A stretch of 64,000 nt of DNA from Erythrobacter sp. (GTDB taxonomy: Bacteria > Pseudomonadota > Alphaproteobacteria > Sphingomonadales > Sphingomonadaceae): NCBI RefSeq assembly GCF_035194505.1, contig NZ_CP136573.1, forward strand, positions 2,095,001 through 2,159,000, given 5' to 3'. Below are positions 31,576-38,909 of this stretch, one piece after another (positions within the stretch are counted from its first letter, which is position 1; every line of letters starts with the position of its first letter). The position numbers and the translations under genes are program-made. A model generated the notes under the pieces. It did not search any database, was not told where the DNA came from, and saw only the letters and a list, made by a program, of their open reading frames with translations.

Positions 31576-32037
31576 TCATGCGATCTCGACACGCGCGCTG
31601 GGAAGGCCGGTCGGCACGATGGTCGCCTGCGCCACCGCGACATGGACGGGGGCGGCATCATCGCTTTCCGCCCAGACATCGGCGCGCACCACCACCTGCC
31701 GCTTGCCCGCCTTGATGACGGTGCCCTTGGCCCGCAGCCTTGCGCCTTTCGCCGGGCGCAGGAAATCGATGGTGTAGCCCCCCGTCACCACATCGCCTGC
31801 CACCGATGCCCCGGCCCAGGCGCAGGCATTATCCGCCATCAGGCCCACGATCGCGCCATGGGCAAAGCCGTGGTGCTGGGTCATCTCGGGGCGCAGGGCG
31901 AGCAGCAGTTCGCTTTCGCCCTCCCATACCTTCACCGGTTCGACATCGAGCCACGCGGAAAAGCCGGAGCGCGCCACCGCGACCTTCTTCATATAGGCAA
32001 TCGAGGCTTCGGGGCTGTCGAAACGGGAGGCGGTCAT
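31576..32037 (-). CDS. PaaI-type hotdog thioesterase
   Basis: 153 aa. The hotdog signature QHHGFAHGAIVGLMADNACAW (about 54-74) contains the HGGxxxxxxD-like active site with Asp, and VVTGGYTIDFLRPAKGARL follows. It hydrolyses an acyl-CoA thioester in the cytoplasm; the substrate is not evident. It is divergent from an HxlR regulator across 75 bases holding two palindromic sites, so it is probably the regulated target. Confidence 0.88.
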   Translation of the reverse strand: MTASRFDSPEASIAYMKKVAVARSGFSAWLDVEPVKVWEGESELLLALRPEMTQHHGFAHGAIVGLMADNACAWAGASVAGDVVTGGYTIDFLRPAKGARLRAKGTVIKAGKRQVVVRADVWAESDDAAPVHVAVAQATIVPTGLPSARVEIA

Positions 32038-32052
32038 GGGAGAATCCTTTAA

Positions 32053-32111
32053 GTCTGCAATACAGATGTTATGCTGCTTGCCTTCGCCCTGCGCAAGTCT
32101 GATAATCAGAC
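32053..32111. promoter_or_regulatory. Two inverted-repeat operators between thioesterase and HxlR genes
   Basis: GTCTGAT-A-ATCAGAC (32097-32111) is a perfect palindrome ending 1 base before the HxlR start codon. GTCTGCAATACAGAT (32053-32067) is a looser copy near the thioesterase start. Two sites 44 bases apart in a divergent promoter suggest binding by the HxlR dimer, regulating both genes. Confidence 0.65.
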
Positions 32112-32112
32112 G

Positions 32113-32466
32113 ATGAAGACCTACCAGCCTTCGCGTGCCCCATGCCCGATTGCCCGCGCCGCGCGGGTGCTGGGCGATCGCTGGGTGCTGCTGATCCTGC
32201 GCGATGCCTTTCTGGGGGCGGAGCGGTTCGAGGATTTCATCGAACGGCTGGGCATCAATCGCGCCGCGCTGACGTCACGGCTGGCGATCCTGCAGGAGGC
32301 CGGACTGCTGCGCCGCGAGCCTGCGCAAGGCAAGCGCGCGCGCTACCTCCTCACCGATAGCGCAAGGGCGCTGGTGCCAGTCTATGCCGAAATCGCGGGA
32401 TGGAGCGCCGCCCACCTGTTTGCCGAGGGCGAAACAGCACCGGACTGGCCGCCCCATCCGGCCTGA
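32113..32466 (+). CDS. HxlR-family winged-helix regulator
   Basis: 117 aa from ATG 32113. The HxlR pattern is complete: CPIARAARVLGDRWVLLILR (about 10-29), FEDFIERLGINRAALTSRLAIL and GLLRREPAQGKRARYLLTDSAR. Members bind DNA as dimers and often answer to redox or aldehyde stress; one Cys (Cys10) sits at the position used for redox sensing in some relatives. It probably controls the divergent thioesterase and itself through the palindromes upstream. Confidence 0.92.
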   Translation: MKTYQPSRAPCPIARAARVLGDRWVLLILRDAFLGAERFEDFIERLGINRAALTSRLAILQEAGLLRREPAQGKRARYLLTDSARALVPVYAEIAGWSAAHLFAEGETAPDWPPHPA

Positions 32467-32470
32467 ACGG

Positions 32471-32971
32471 TTAGCCTTCGATGGCGATCAGTTCCACCTT
32501 GAACACCAGCGTCGCATTGGGCGGGATCGGCCCGCGCCCGATGGGGCCATAGGCAAGGTCGGCGGGAATCGCGATTTCGATGGTCTCGCCCACGCCCATG
32601 TTGGGGATAGCCACCTGCCAGCCCTTCACCAGCCGCCCGAGCGGGAAGGTGGCAGGCTCGCCCCGCGCATAGGAGCTGTCGAACACCGTCCCGTCGATCA
32701 GGCGGCCCTCGTAGTGGACCTTGATGCGGCTCGCGACAGTCGGCTTCTGCTGCGAGGCGCGATAGGTGAGCCAGCGCCAGCGCACGCCGCCGGGCTCGAA
32801 GTTCCACCCATCCGCCGCCGTCAGGCCGAGCAGGTAGAGCTGCTGCTTCGCATGCCACGCGGGATCCTGCGCGTCAGACGGGGGCGCGGGGGCGGGCGCG
32901 CTGTCTTGCGCATGGGCCGGTTGCCCCGCGATCAGCGCCGCTGCCAGCCCTGCAAGTCCTGCCAGCCTCAC
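32471..32971 (-). CDS. FKBP-type peptidyl-prolyl isomerase, exported
   Basis: 166 aa from a GTG at 32971 that overlaps the amidohydrolase stop by 4 bases; the frame is open further but the overlap start also gives a clean signal peptide (VRLAGLAGLAAALIAGQPAHA, read with Met first). The FKBP fold is seen in IKVHYEGRLIDGTVFDSSYA, then TFPLGRLVKGWQ, and IAIPADLAYG. It would assist proline isomerisation in the periplasm. Third gene of a leftward operon with the two amidohydrolases, possibly aiding their folding after export. Confidence 0.9.
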   Translation of the reverse strand: MRLAGLAGLAAALIAGQPAHAQDSAPAPAPPSDAQDPAWHAKQQLYLLGLTAADGWNFEPGGVRWRWLTYRASQQKPTVASRIKVHYEGRLIDGTVFDSSYARGEPATFPLGRLVKGWQVAIPNMGVGETIEIAIPADLAYGPIGRGPIPPNATLVFKVELIAIEG

Positions 32972-34293
32972 CAGTCGTAAGCCTCGGGCAGACGGCTTTC
33001 GTCGAGGGTCTTGTAGCGATCGCGCAGCTTGCTCTGGTGGTTGGTGAGGTCCTGCTGCACCCCGCCGATATAGACCGCCTTGGGCACCGATCCCGCTTCC
33101 AGCGGATCGCCGTCCCAGATCACCACATCGCCCAATGCGCCCGGTTTGAGCACACCCGCCTTGCCGCCCATGCCGCTGATTTCGGCGGGGACGGAGCTGA
33201 TCGCGGCGAAGGCCTTGCCCCAAGAGAAGCCCGAGGCCCCCGGCACGCGGCTCAGCGCGACAAGGTTGCCCGCCACCTGCTGCAAGCGGCGCGGGTTCTG
33301 CATGGAGGACGCGTTGATCGCGACCTTGACCCCGGCTGCCGCCATCCGGCCCGCATTCGACTGGGTTGCGCCCAATTGCTCGAAACTGTCGGGCAGATCG
33401 GTAAGGCCGTTGGCGATCACCGGCACACCTGCGGCGGCAATGTCGCCTGCCACCAGCCAGCCCTCGGTCACGCCGACAAGCACCATATCGAGCTTGGGAT
33501 ATTCGCCCTTCAGAGCCAGCACGGCGCGGATATCGGCCGCGCGGTCAACCGCGACATAGAGCTTCTGCTTGCCCGTCACCACCGGCGCCAGCGCCTCGGC
33601 ATCGAAGCGATTGAGCAGCACCTCGTCGTCTTTGGCGATCTCGGTGGTCTCGGGAATGACCGTCTTGCCGACCAGCGCCTGCGCCTCGCGCAGGGCGGCG
33701 CGCAGCAGCACATGGGCCGCGACACGGCTGCCGCCCGCCAGCCGCGCTCCGCCTTCGCCCAAGGCGATCATCTGGAAGGCGCGCGGCTGCATCACCGCAG
33801 CGGCATCGCCATCGAGATCGATGATCGTGCCCTGGCCTGCAAAGATCGAGCCCGAGGGCAGCGTTGTGGTCGCCGCCCGGGTGATCCCGGCCGCGCGGTG
33901 GACGAGGATGTTCTGCGAGGTGGGGTTGATCGCCATGGCGGCATCGAGCGCTGCGCTGAAGGGCGATCCGCCCGCTGTGCTGTCGTTCGAATCGTCCACC
34001 GCGCCGACATCGGCAAGGCCCAGCGTGGTCACGGTCGCGAACAGGCCGGGAGTGACATAGGCCCCGCCTGCATCGACCAGCGTGTCGGTGGAGAAGGTCT
34101 GGCCCGGGGCAGGCTTGCCCGCGAACACCACCTTGCCATCATCGACGATCACGACCCCGCCTTCGATGGCTTCCGAACCGTCACCGATCACAAGCCGCGC
34201 ATTGGCGACGACCATGTCCTGTGCCAGCGCAGGTGCGGCGGCGGCGGTAAGGGCGAGCGCGCTGACCGCGCCGGCTACGAGGAGGCGCTTCAT
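32968..34293 (-). CDS. Amidohydrolase-like exported protein lacking metal ligands
   Basis: 441 aa with a clear signal peptide (MKRLLVAGAVSALALTAAAA, cleavage after ALA-Q). The amidohydrolase composite domain is recognisable (ANARLVIGDGSEAIEGG, VIVDDGKVVFAGK, GALGDVVIWDGDPL). The metal-binding HxH after the PG turn is replaced: the sequence reads PGLFATVTTLGL, where the active paralogue next door has PGIIDIHSHLG. It is therefore probably catalytically dead or uses a different site. The 4-bp overlap with the active copy suggests a heteromeric complex or a regulatory subunit. Confidence 0.85.
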   Translation of the reverse strand: MKRLLVAGAVSALALTAAAAPALAQDMVVANARLVIGDGSEAIEGGVVIVDDGKVVFAGKPAPGQTFSTDTLVDAGGAYVTPGLFATVTTLGLADVGAVDDSNDSTAGGSPFSAALDAAMAINPTSQNILVHRAAGITRAATTTLPSGSIFAGQGTIIDLDGDAAAVMQPRAFQMIALGEGGARLAGGSRVAAHVLLRAALREAQALVGKTVIPETTEIAKDDEVLLNRFDAEALAPVVTGKQKLYVAVDRAADIRAVLALKGEYPKLDMVLVGVTEGWLVAGDIAAAGVPVIANGLTDLPDSFEQLGATQSNAGRMAAAGVKVAINASSMQNPRRLQQVAGNLVALSRVPGASGFSWGKAFAAISSVPAEISGMGGKAGVLKPGALGDVVIWDGDPLEAGSVPKAVYIGGVQQDLTNHQSKLRDRYKTLDESRLPEAYDW

Positions 34294-35723
34294 TTCACAT
34301 CTCCTTCGCCGGGCTGGCCGAGTTCGAAATCGCTCACCGGCCGTCGTTTGGGATCATTGGCGTCGAACATCAGCGCGCCGTCGATCCACACCTTCTCGGG
34401 CCGTGAATAGACCGAGAGCGGATCGCCGTTCCACAGCACCACGTCGGCCATCTTGCCCGCTTCGAGACTGCCGGTCATGTCCTCGATGCCCATCGCCTTG
34501 GCGGGGTTGTAGGTGATCCAGCCGATCACGGTCGCATCGGGAATGTCGATGCCGAGCCTGAGGCCTGCCGCCTGCGCCTTGGCGGCTTCCTGATTGAGGC
34601 GCTGGATATCGTTCGCATCGTCGGAGTGGATGACGACGCAGGCCCCTTCACGCTGGAGGAAGGCCGCGTTTTCGAGGATGCCGTCGTAGCTTTCCATCTT
34701 GAAGCCGTACCAGTCGGCCCAGATCGCGCTGCACACATCGTTTTCGCGGAGCAGATCGCCGATCTTGTAGGCCTCGACCGCGTGGTGGAAGGTGCTGACC
34801 TTGTAGCCCATCTCCTTGGCCATATCCATCACCAGCGCCATTTCATCGGCGCGGTAGCAGTGGTTGTGGACGAGGATTTCGCCCTTCAGCACGCCCACCA
34901 GCGTCTCCTGGGTGAGATCGCGCTTGGCTTCGGGGTTGTTGGCATAGTCGATTGCGGCGAGCCATGTTTCGCGGTTGACGGCAAGGTTGCCCATGCGGGT
35001 CGAAGGCATCCGCCCGCGTGCGCCATAGACGCGCTTGGGGTTCTCCCCGCAGGCCATCTTGAAGCCGTAGGGCGCGCCGGGGAACTTCATCCCCTGCGTG
35101 GTGCGCGCCGGCACGTTCTTGAGGGTGACCGAGCGCCCGCCCATCAGGTTGGCCGAGCCGGGGAGGATTTGCAGCGCGGTGATCCCGCCATTGGCGAGCG
35201 CGCGGCCAAAGCCCGGGTCTTGCGGCCAGACCGAATGTTCGGCCCAGACTTCGGGCGTGGTCGGCGCGGTGGCTTCGTTGCCGTCCGAATGGGCGTCAAC
35301 CCCGGGGGAGGGGTAGTTGCCAAGGTGCGAGTGGATGTCGATGATGCCGGGGGTGACGACCTTGCCGGCGGCGTCGAACACCGCGACATCGGCCGGGATC
35401 GGCGTGTCCGGCCCGCCGACCGCGACGATCTTGCCGCCGCTCATGAACACGACGCCGTTCTCGATCTTGCCGCCGCGCCCGTCATAGACGGTGGCGCCGC
35501 GGATCGCCGTGGCGGTGCCGGGATAGGGCTTGTAGGTCGAGGGGTAGACCGGATCGCCGGCCTTGGTGGCGGCAAAGGCAGGGGCTTCGGCGACGGCCTC
35601 GTCCTTCTTCTTCTTGTCGCGCTCTTTCGCGCCAGCGACCGTTGCGCCCGCAATCAGCGCCAGCGCGCTGGCAAAGGTGGTGAACGCGGCCAACCGCGCG
35701 CGCGTGCTCTTATCTGCAAACAT
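34290..35723 (-). CDS. Exported metal-dependent amidohydrolase
   Basis: 477 aa. A signal peptide (residues 1 to about 31) is followed by a Lys/Glu-rich linker. The amidohydrolase superfamily motif VVTPGIIDIHSHLG (about 133-146) is intact, as are HNHCYRADEM, FHHAVEAYKI, VIHSDDAND and the closing GKMADVVLWNGDPL. Relatives are annotated as imidazolonepropionase-like or prolidase-like periplasmic hydrolases; the substrate is unknown. It is first in the leftward operon with the metal-free paralogue and FKBP, and lies beside a peptide transporter, so cleavage of small peptides or amides before uptake is a reasonable inference. Confidence 0.88.
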   Translation of the reverse strand: MFADKSTRARLAAFTTFASALALIAGATVAGAKERDKKKKDEAVAEAPAFAATKAGDPVYPSTYKPYPGTATAIRGATVYDGRGGKIENGVVFMSGGKIVAVGGPDTPIPADVAVFDAAGKVVTPGIIDIHSHLGNYPSPGVDAHSDGNEATAPTTPEVWAEHSVWPQDPGFGRALANGGITALQILPGSANLMGGRSVTLKNVPARTTQGMKFPGAPYGFKMACGENPKRVYGARGRMPSTRMGNLAVNRETWLAAIDYANNPEAKRDLTQETLVGVLKGEILVHNHCYRADEMALVMDMAKEMGYKVSTFHHAVEAYKIGDLLRENDVCSAIWADWYGFKMESYDGILENAAFLQREGACVVIHSDDANDIQRLNQEAAKAQAAGLRLGIDIPDATVIGWITYNPAKAMGIEDMTGSLEAGKMADVVLWNGDPLSVYSRPEKVWIDGALMFDANDPKRRPVSDFELGQPGEGDVK

Positions 35724-35810
35724 TCAGAGACTCCCCGTCTTCCCGCCAGCTTTGTGACGGGAAAACGGGGGTCTGTCCATGCAGTTGGACGACTAATTTG
35801 TCAGGCGAAC

Positions 35811-37352
35811 TTACTCGGCCCGGCTGGCAGCGACGGGGTAGGCCTCGTCGACGTTCTCGGTGCCCGCGGCACTGTCGTCCTTCAGCGTGTCGAGGTGCAT
35901 CAGCTTCTTGATCAGCGGGCTGATCACCAGCACGCCGACGCCGACCGCAATCGCGACCCAGCCGATCTGGCTGTAGACGCCGAGCACGACCTCCTTGCCC
36001 GCGCCTTCGCCCGAGGCGGCTTCCGAACCGGTTGCCGCCGCGATCAGGCCGGCGGCGAAGTTGCCGGTGGCCGAAGCGAAGAACCACGTGCCCATGATCA
36101 GCGATGCCATGTGCGCAGGCGCAAGGCGGTTCATCGCCGAAAGGCCGACGGGGCTGAGGCACAGCTCGCCGGTGGTGTGGAGCAGGTAGATGAGGAAGAT
36201 GAACACGACCGGGGTCATGTCACCCGTCGCCGCGCCCGCGACCAGCACCAGGAAGCCCGCACCCAGCTGCATCAGCGCCAGGCCGAACTTGGCCGGGGCC
36301 GAAGGCTCCAGCCCCTTGCGCCCGAGCCAGGTCCACAGCGCCGCGAACAGCGGAGCGAGCAGCACGATGTACATCGCGTTGACCGACTGGAACACCGAAG
36401 CCGGCACGCCCGCCCGGTCAACATAGCGATCGGTGTAGAGGTTGAGCGACGAGCCCGCCTGTTCGAACAGCGCCCAGAACAGGATCGAGCCGATGATCAG
36501 GAACATCGCGGCGAAGATCCGGTCGCGGTCTTCGGACGGCAGCTTCACCACGGCGGTGAACAACACGTAGCCGACCAGCACAGCCCCCGAGAGGCCGAGC
36601 AGGCCGCCCACCACCGACTGGTTCTGCACCATCCACCAGCACGCGCCCACGGCAGCGACGCCGACTGCGTAGAGGCCCCATTCGGTGCCCTTGGCGAGCG
36701 CCTTGGGCGGCTCGCCCCGGCCCAGCAGCAGCGGCTTGAACGAGACGAACACGATCAGGCCGGCCAGCATCCCGAAGCCCGCCGCGCCGAAGCCATAGGC
36801 CCAGCCATAGGTCTCGCCCAGATAGCCACACAGCAGCGAGCCGAGGAAGGCGCCGAGGTTAATCCCCATGTAGAAGATCGTGTAGGCCCCGTCGCGCCGC
36901 ACATCGGTGCGCTGGTAGAGCTGGCCGACGATCACCGAGATGTTCGCCTTGAGGAAGCCCGAACCGACGATGATGAAAGCGAGCGCCAGCCAGAAGATGT
37001 TGAGGCTGGCCGCGTCCTGTCCGCCATTGCCTTCAAAGCCCATCAGGAAGTGCCCGAAGGTGAGCAGCACCGCGCCGTAGGTGACGGCCTTGCGCTGGCC
37101 CAGATACTTGTCCGCGAGGTAACCGCCCAGCACCGGGGTGATGTAGACCAGAGCTGTATAGGCGCCGTAGATCACGCCCGCCTGACTGTCGGAGAACAGC
37201 CAGTGCTTGGTGAGGTAGAAGATCAGCAGGGCGCGCATCCCGTAATAGGAAAAGCGCTCCCACATCTCGGCGAAGAACAGAACGAACAGTCCCTTGGGAT
37301 GGCCGAGGAAAGTCCCGGCGCTGTCCCCGTGCGGCAGCTCAGCAGTGGCCAT
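35811..37352 (-). CDS. POT/PTR2-family proton-dependent oligopeptide transporter
   Basis: 513 aa with about 12-14 hydrophobic helices. The N-terminal helix has the POT signature FFAEMWERFSYYGMRALLIF (about 26-45, ExxERFxYYG), followed by GAYTALVYITPVLGGYLADK. A further family motif is GTWFFASATGNFAAGL near the C-terminus. It imports di- and tripeptides with protons across the inner membrane. It lies 87 bases upstream of the amidohydrolase operon, in the same direction. Confidence 0.94.
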   Translation of the reverse strand: MATAELPHGDSAGTFLGHPKGLFVLFFAEMWERFSYYGMRALLIFYLTKHWLFSDSQAGVIYGAYTALVYITPVLGGYLADKYLGQRKAVTYGAVLLTFGHFLMGFEGNGGQDAASLNIFWLALAFIIVGSGFLKANISVIVGQLYQRTDVRRDGAYTIFYMGINLGAFLGSLLCGYLGETYGWAYGFGAAGFGMLAGLIVFVSFKPLLLGRGEPPKALAKGTEWGLYAVGVAAVGACWWMVQNQSVVGGLLGLSGAVLVGYVLFTAVVKLPSEDRDRIFAAMFLIIGSILFWALFEQAGSSLNLYTDRYVDRAGVPASVFQSVNAMYIVLLAPLFAALWTWLGRKGLEPSAPAKFGLALMQLGAGFLVLVAGAATGDMTPVVFIFLIYLLHTTGELCLSPVGLSAMNRLAPAHMASLIMGTWFFASATGNFAAGLIAAATGSEAASGEGAGKEVVLGVYSQIGWVAIAVGVGVLVISPLIKKLMHLDTLKDDSAAGTENVDEAYPVAASRAE

Positions 37353-37763
37353 GAAGAATGATATCCCTAATACGCGCCTCTCTCCGGCGCGGTCCCATGG
37401 GGGCGCACCCTAGCGTGTGTTTCACTCGTGTGAAGAGGGGAATGGCCTCTTGTCTTCCGCATCGCCTCCGCAATGCGAAATCCTCGCTCACGCGGCCTGA
37501 AGGCCGGGTGTCCCGCCTTCGGCGGTTCAGCTTCGCTTCCGCTGCGGGCGCCCGTTCGGGCTTGCGGCCCGTCCGTTGGCGGACCGGATCAGCACGATTC
37601 TGCGGAGTAAGTGCGAGATCCGGTCGCGCAGCGACCGCGAGCGCACGCGCGCGAGCCGCAGGCGATCCGGCGCGAAGCGACGGAGACACCCCGAGGACTG
37701 ACCCGCGGAGGCGGGGCCGCAAATCAATTGACCGCATGGCTGTATTATGGCACTGAAGCACCC
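37353..37763. other. Gene-free stretch with repeat copy 1
   Basis: No gene is supported. It contains a copy of the intergenic repeat found again after ihfB (TTCCGCATCGCCTCCGC start at 37455; 35 of 36 bases shared with 38643-38678) and a run of short GC palindromes to about 37700. The last 60 bases must include the promoter for the divergent or downstream GntR gene. Confidence 0.5.
37455..37490 (+). repeat. Intergenic repeat, copy 1
   Basis: 36 bases matching 38643-38678 at 35 positions; a looser similarity (GGCGGCCGTTCGG-like, CTTGCGGCCCGTCCG, GGCGGxCCGGATCA) continues for about another 110 bases in both copies. Same orientation, 1.19 kb apart, flanking the GntR and ihfB genes. Confidence 0.7.
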
Positions 37764-38102
37764 ATGAGCCAGAACCGTCCCGTCTACCTCAAGCTGCGCG
37801 ACCAGATCGCGGCGGCGATTATCGACGGGGTCTATGCCGAAGGCGCGATGCTCCCCTCGGTGCGGGCGCTGGCGGCAGAGCAGGGGGCTAACCCGCTCAC
37901 TGTCGCCAAGGCCTATCAGCAGTTCCAGAACGATGGCCTGGTCGAAGTGCAACGCGGCGTGGGCATGTATGTCGTTCGCGGCGCGGCCGAACGCCTGCGC
38001 AGTGCCGAGCGCGAGGCCTTTCTGCGCAGCGAATGGCCCGAGATTCGCGGGCGGATGCGCCGCCTCGGCCTCGATCCGGCCGATCTTGCGGTTTTATCCT
38101 GA
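37764..38102 (+). CDS. GntR-family regulator (YtrA-type, short)
   Basis: 112 aa from ATG 37764. The winged helix is PVYLKLRDQIAAAIIDGVYA then LPSVRALAAEQGANPLTVAKAYQ and GLVEVQRGVGMYV. The effector domain is only about 40 residues, as in YtrA-type members that regulate ABC transporters or small-molecule responses. No clear target lies adjacent. It stands between the two copies of the intergenic repeat. Confidence 0.9.
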   Translation: MSQNRPVYLKLRDQIAAAIIDGVYAEGAMLPSVRALAAEQGANPLTVAKAYQQFQNDGLVEVQRGVGMYVVRGAAERLRSAEREAFLRSEWPEIRGRMRRLGLDPADLAVLS

Positions 38103-38316
38103 AAAAACTTCAACACTGACAATTGTCATCGTTGCACCTGCAACCAAATTCTGACAATTTGTTCATGTACGTATCTCGCGAGGTTGAATCGCGCGGGGTG
38201 CTGCAGCTACAGGGGGGGCGCCTCACGGGTCGGAGGCGATGACAAGAAACCGCGGGGTTAACCCGCTTTGGCGTGAAGGGGCGGAGCGAACCGTCCATGA
38301 TCGTCCGGAGTTCGCC

Positions 38317-38595
38317 ATGATCAGATCCGAATTGCTGCAAGAATTGCACAAGGATAATCCCGAACTGCGTGCCGAGGAAATCGAGCAGGTGGTGGATATC
38401 TTCTTCGACGAAATCGCCCAGCGTCTGGCCGAAGGCGGCCGCGTGGAACTGCGCGGTTTTGGCGCCTTCTCGACCCGCGAGCGCGAAGCCCGCAGCGGCC
38501 GCAACCCGCGCACCGGCGATGCGGTGGACGTTCCCGCCAAGCGCGTGCCGTACTTCAAGGCCGGCAAGGAAATCCGCGAGCGTTTGAACGACTAG
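38317..38595 (+). CDS. ihfB: Integration host factor beta subunit
   Basis: 92 aa from ATG 38317, with CGGAG 7 bases upstream. The sequence is typical of HU/IHF beta: MIRSELLQELHKDNPELRAE, VDIFFDEIAQRLAEGGRVEL, RGFGAFSTREREARSGRNPR and the C-terminal FKAGKEIRERLN. IHF is a nucleoid protein that bends DNA at specific sites, affecting transcription and site-specific recombination. A terminator hairpin with a CTCC loop follows 7 bases after the stop. Confidence 0.95.
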   Translation: MIRSELLQELHKDNPELRAEEIEQVVDIFFDEIAQRLAEGGRVELRGFGAFSTREREARSGRNPRTGDAVDVPAKRVPYFKAGKEIRERLND

Positions 38596-38602
38596 GTTTT
38601 CC

Positions 38603-38622
38603 GAAGGCGCCTCCGCGCCTTC
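38603..38622 (+). terminator. ihfB terminator hairpin
   Basis: Perfect stem GAAGGCGC-CTCC-GCGCCTTC, same loop and design as the purH terminator. Confidence 0.75.
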
Positions 38623-38642
38623 GTCCTCGGTGCGTTTTAGTG

Positions 38643-38903
38643 TTCCGCATCGCCTCCGCGATGCGAAATCCTCGCTCAACCGCCCTGCGGACGCGTCGCT
38701 GCGGGCGGCCGTTCGGCCTTGCGGCCCGTCCGATGGCGGGCCGGATCACTGTGACACTCAGGATTTGGCGCTGATTTCGGCCCGCAGGGCCGCGAGCGCA
38801 ATCGCGCGAACCGCAGGCGCTCCGTAGCGTAGCGCAGGAAACAGCGCCGAGGACGCATCGCGGAGGCGATGCAGAACACAAAAAACCCGGAGGCGATGCG
38901 GAA
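38643..38903. repeat. MITE/REP-like element with 15-bp terminal inverted repeats
   Basis: Begins TTCCGCATCGCCTCC (38643-38657) and ends GGAGGCGATGCGGAA (38889-38903), perfect inverted repeats enclosing about 260 bases without a gene. A further inverted GCATCGC-GGAGGCGATGC lies at 38855-38872. Its left part matches the repeat at 37455. It could be a non-autonomous transposon or a large REP cluster. Confidence 0.6.
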
Positions 38904-38909
38904 AACAAG

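Noticed and set aside
34626..37361. A 911-codon frame opposite the amidohydrolase and peptide transporter genes
   Set aside because: It runs across two genuine genes and their gap, with a composition typical of antisense frames and no domain.
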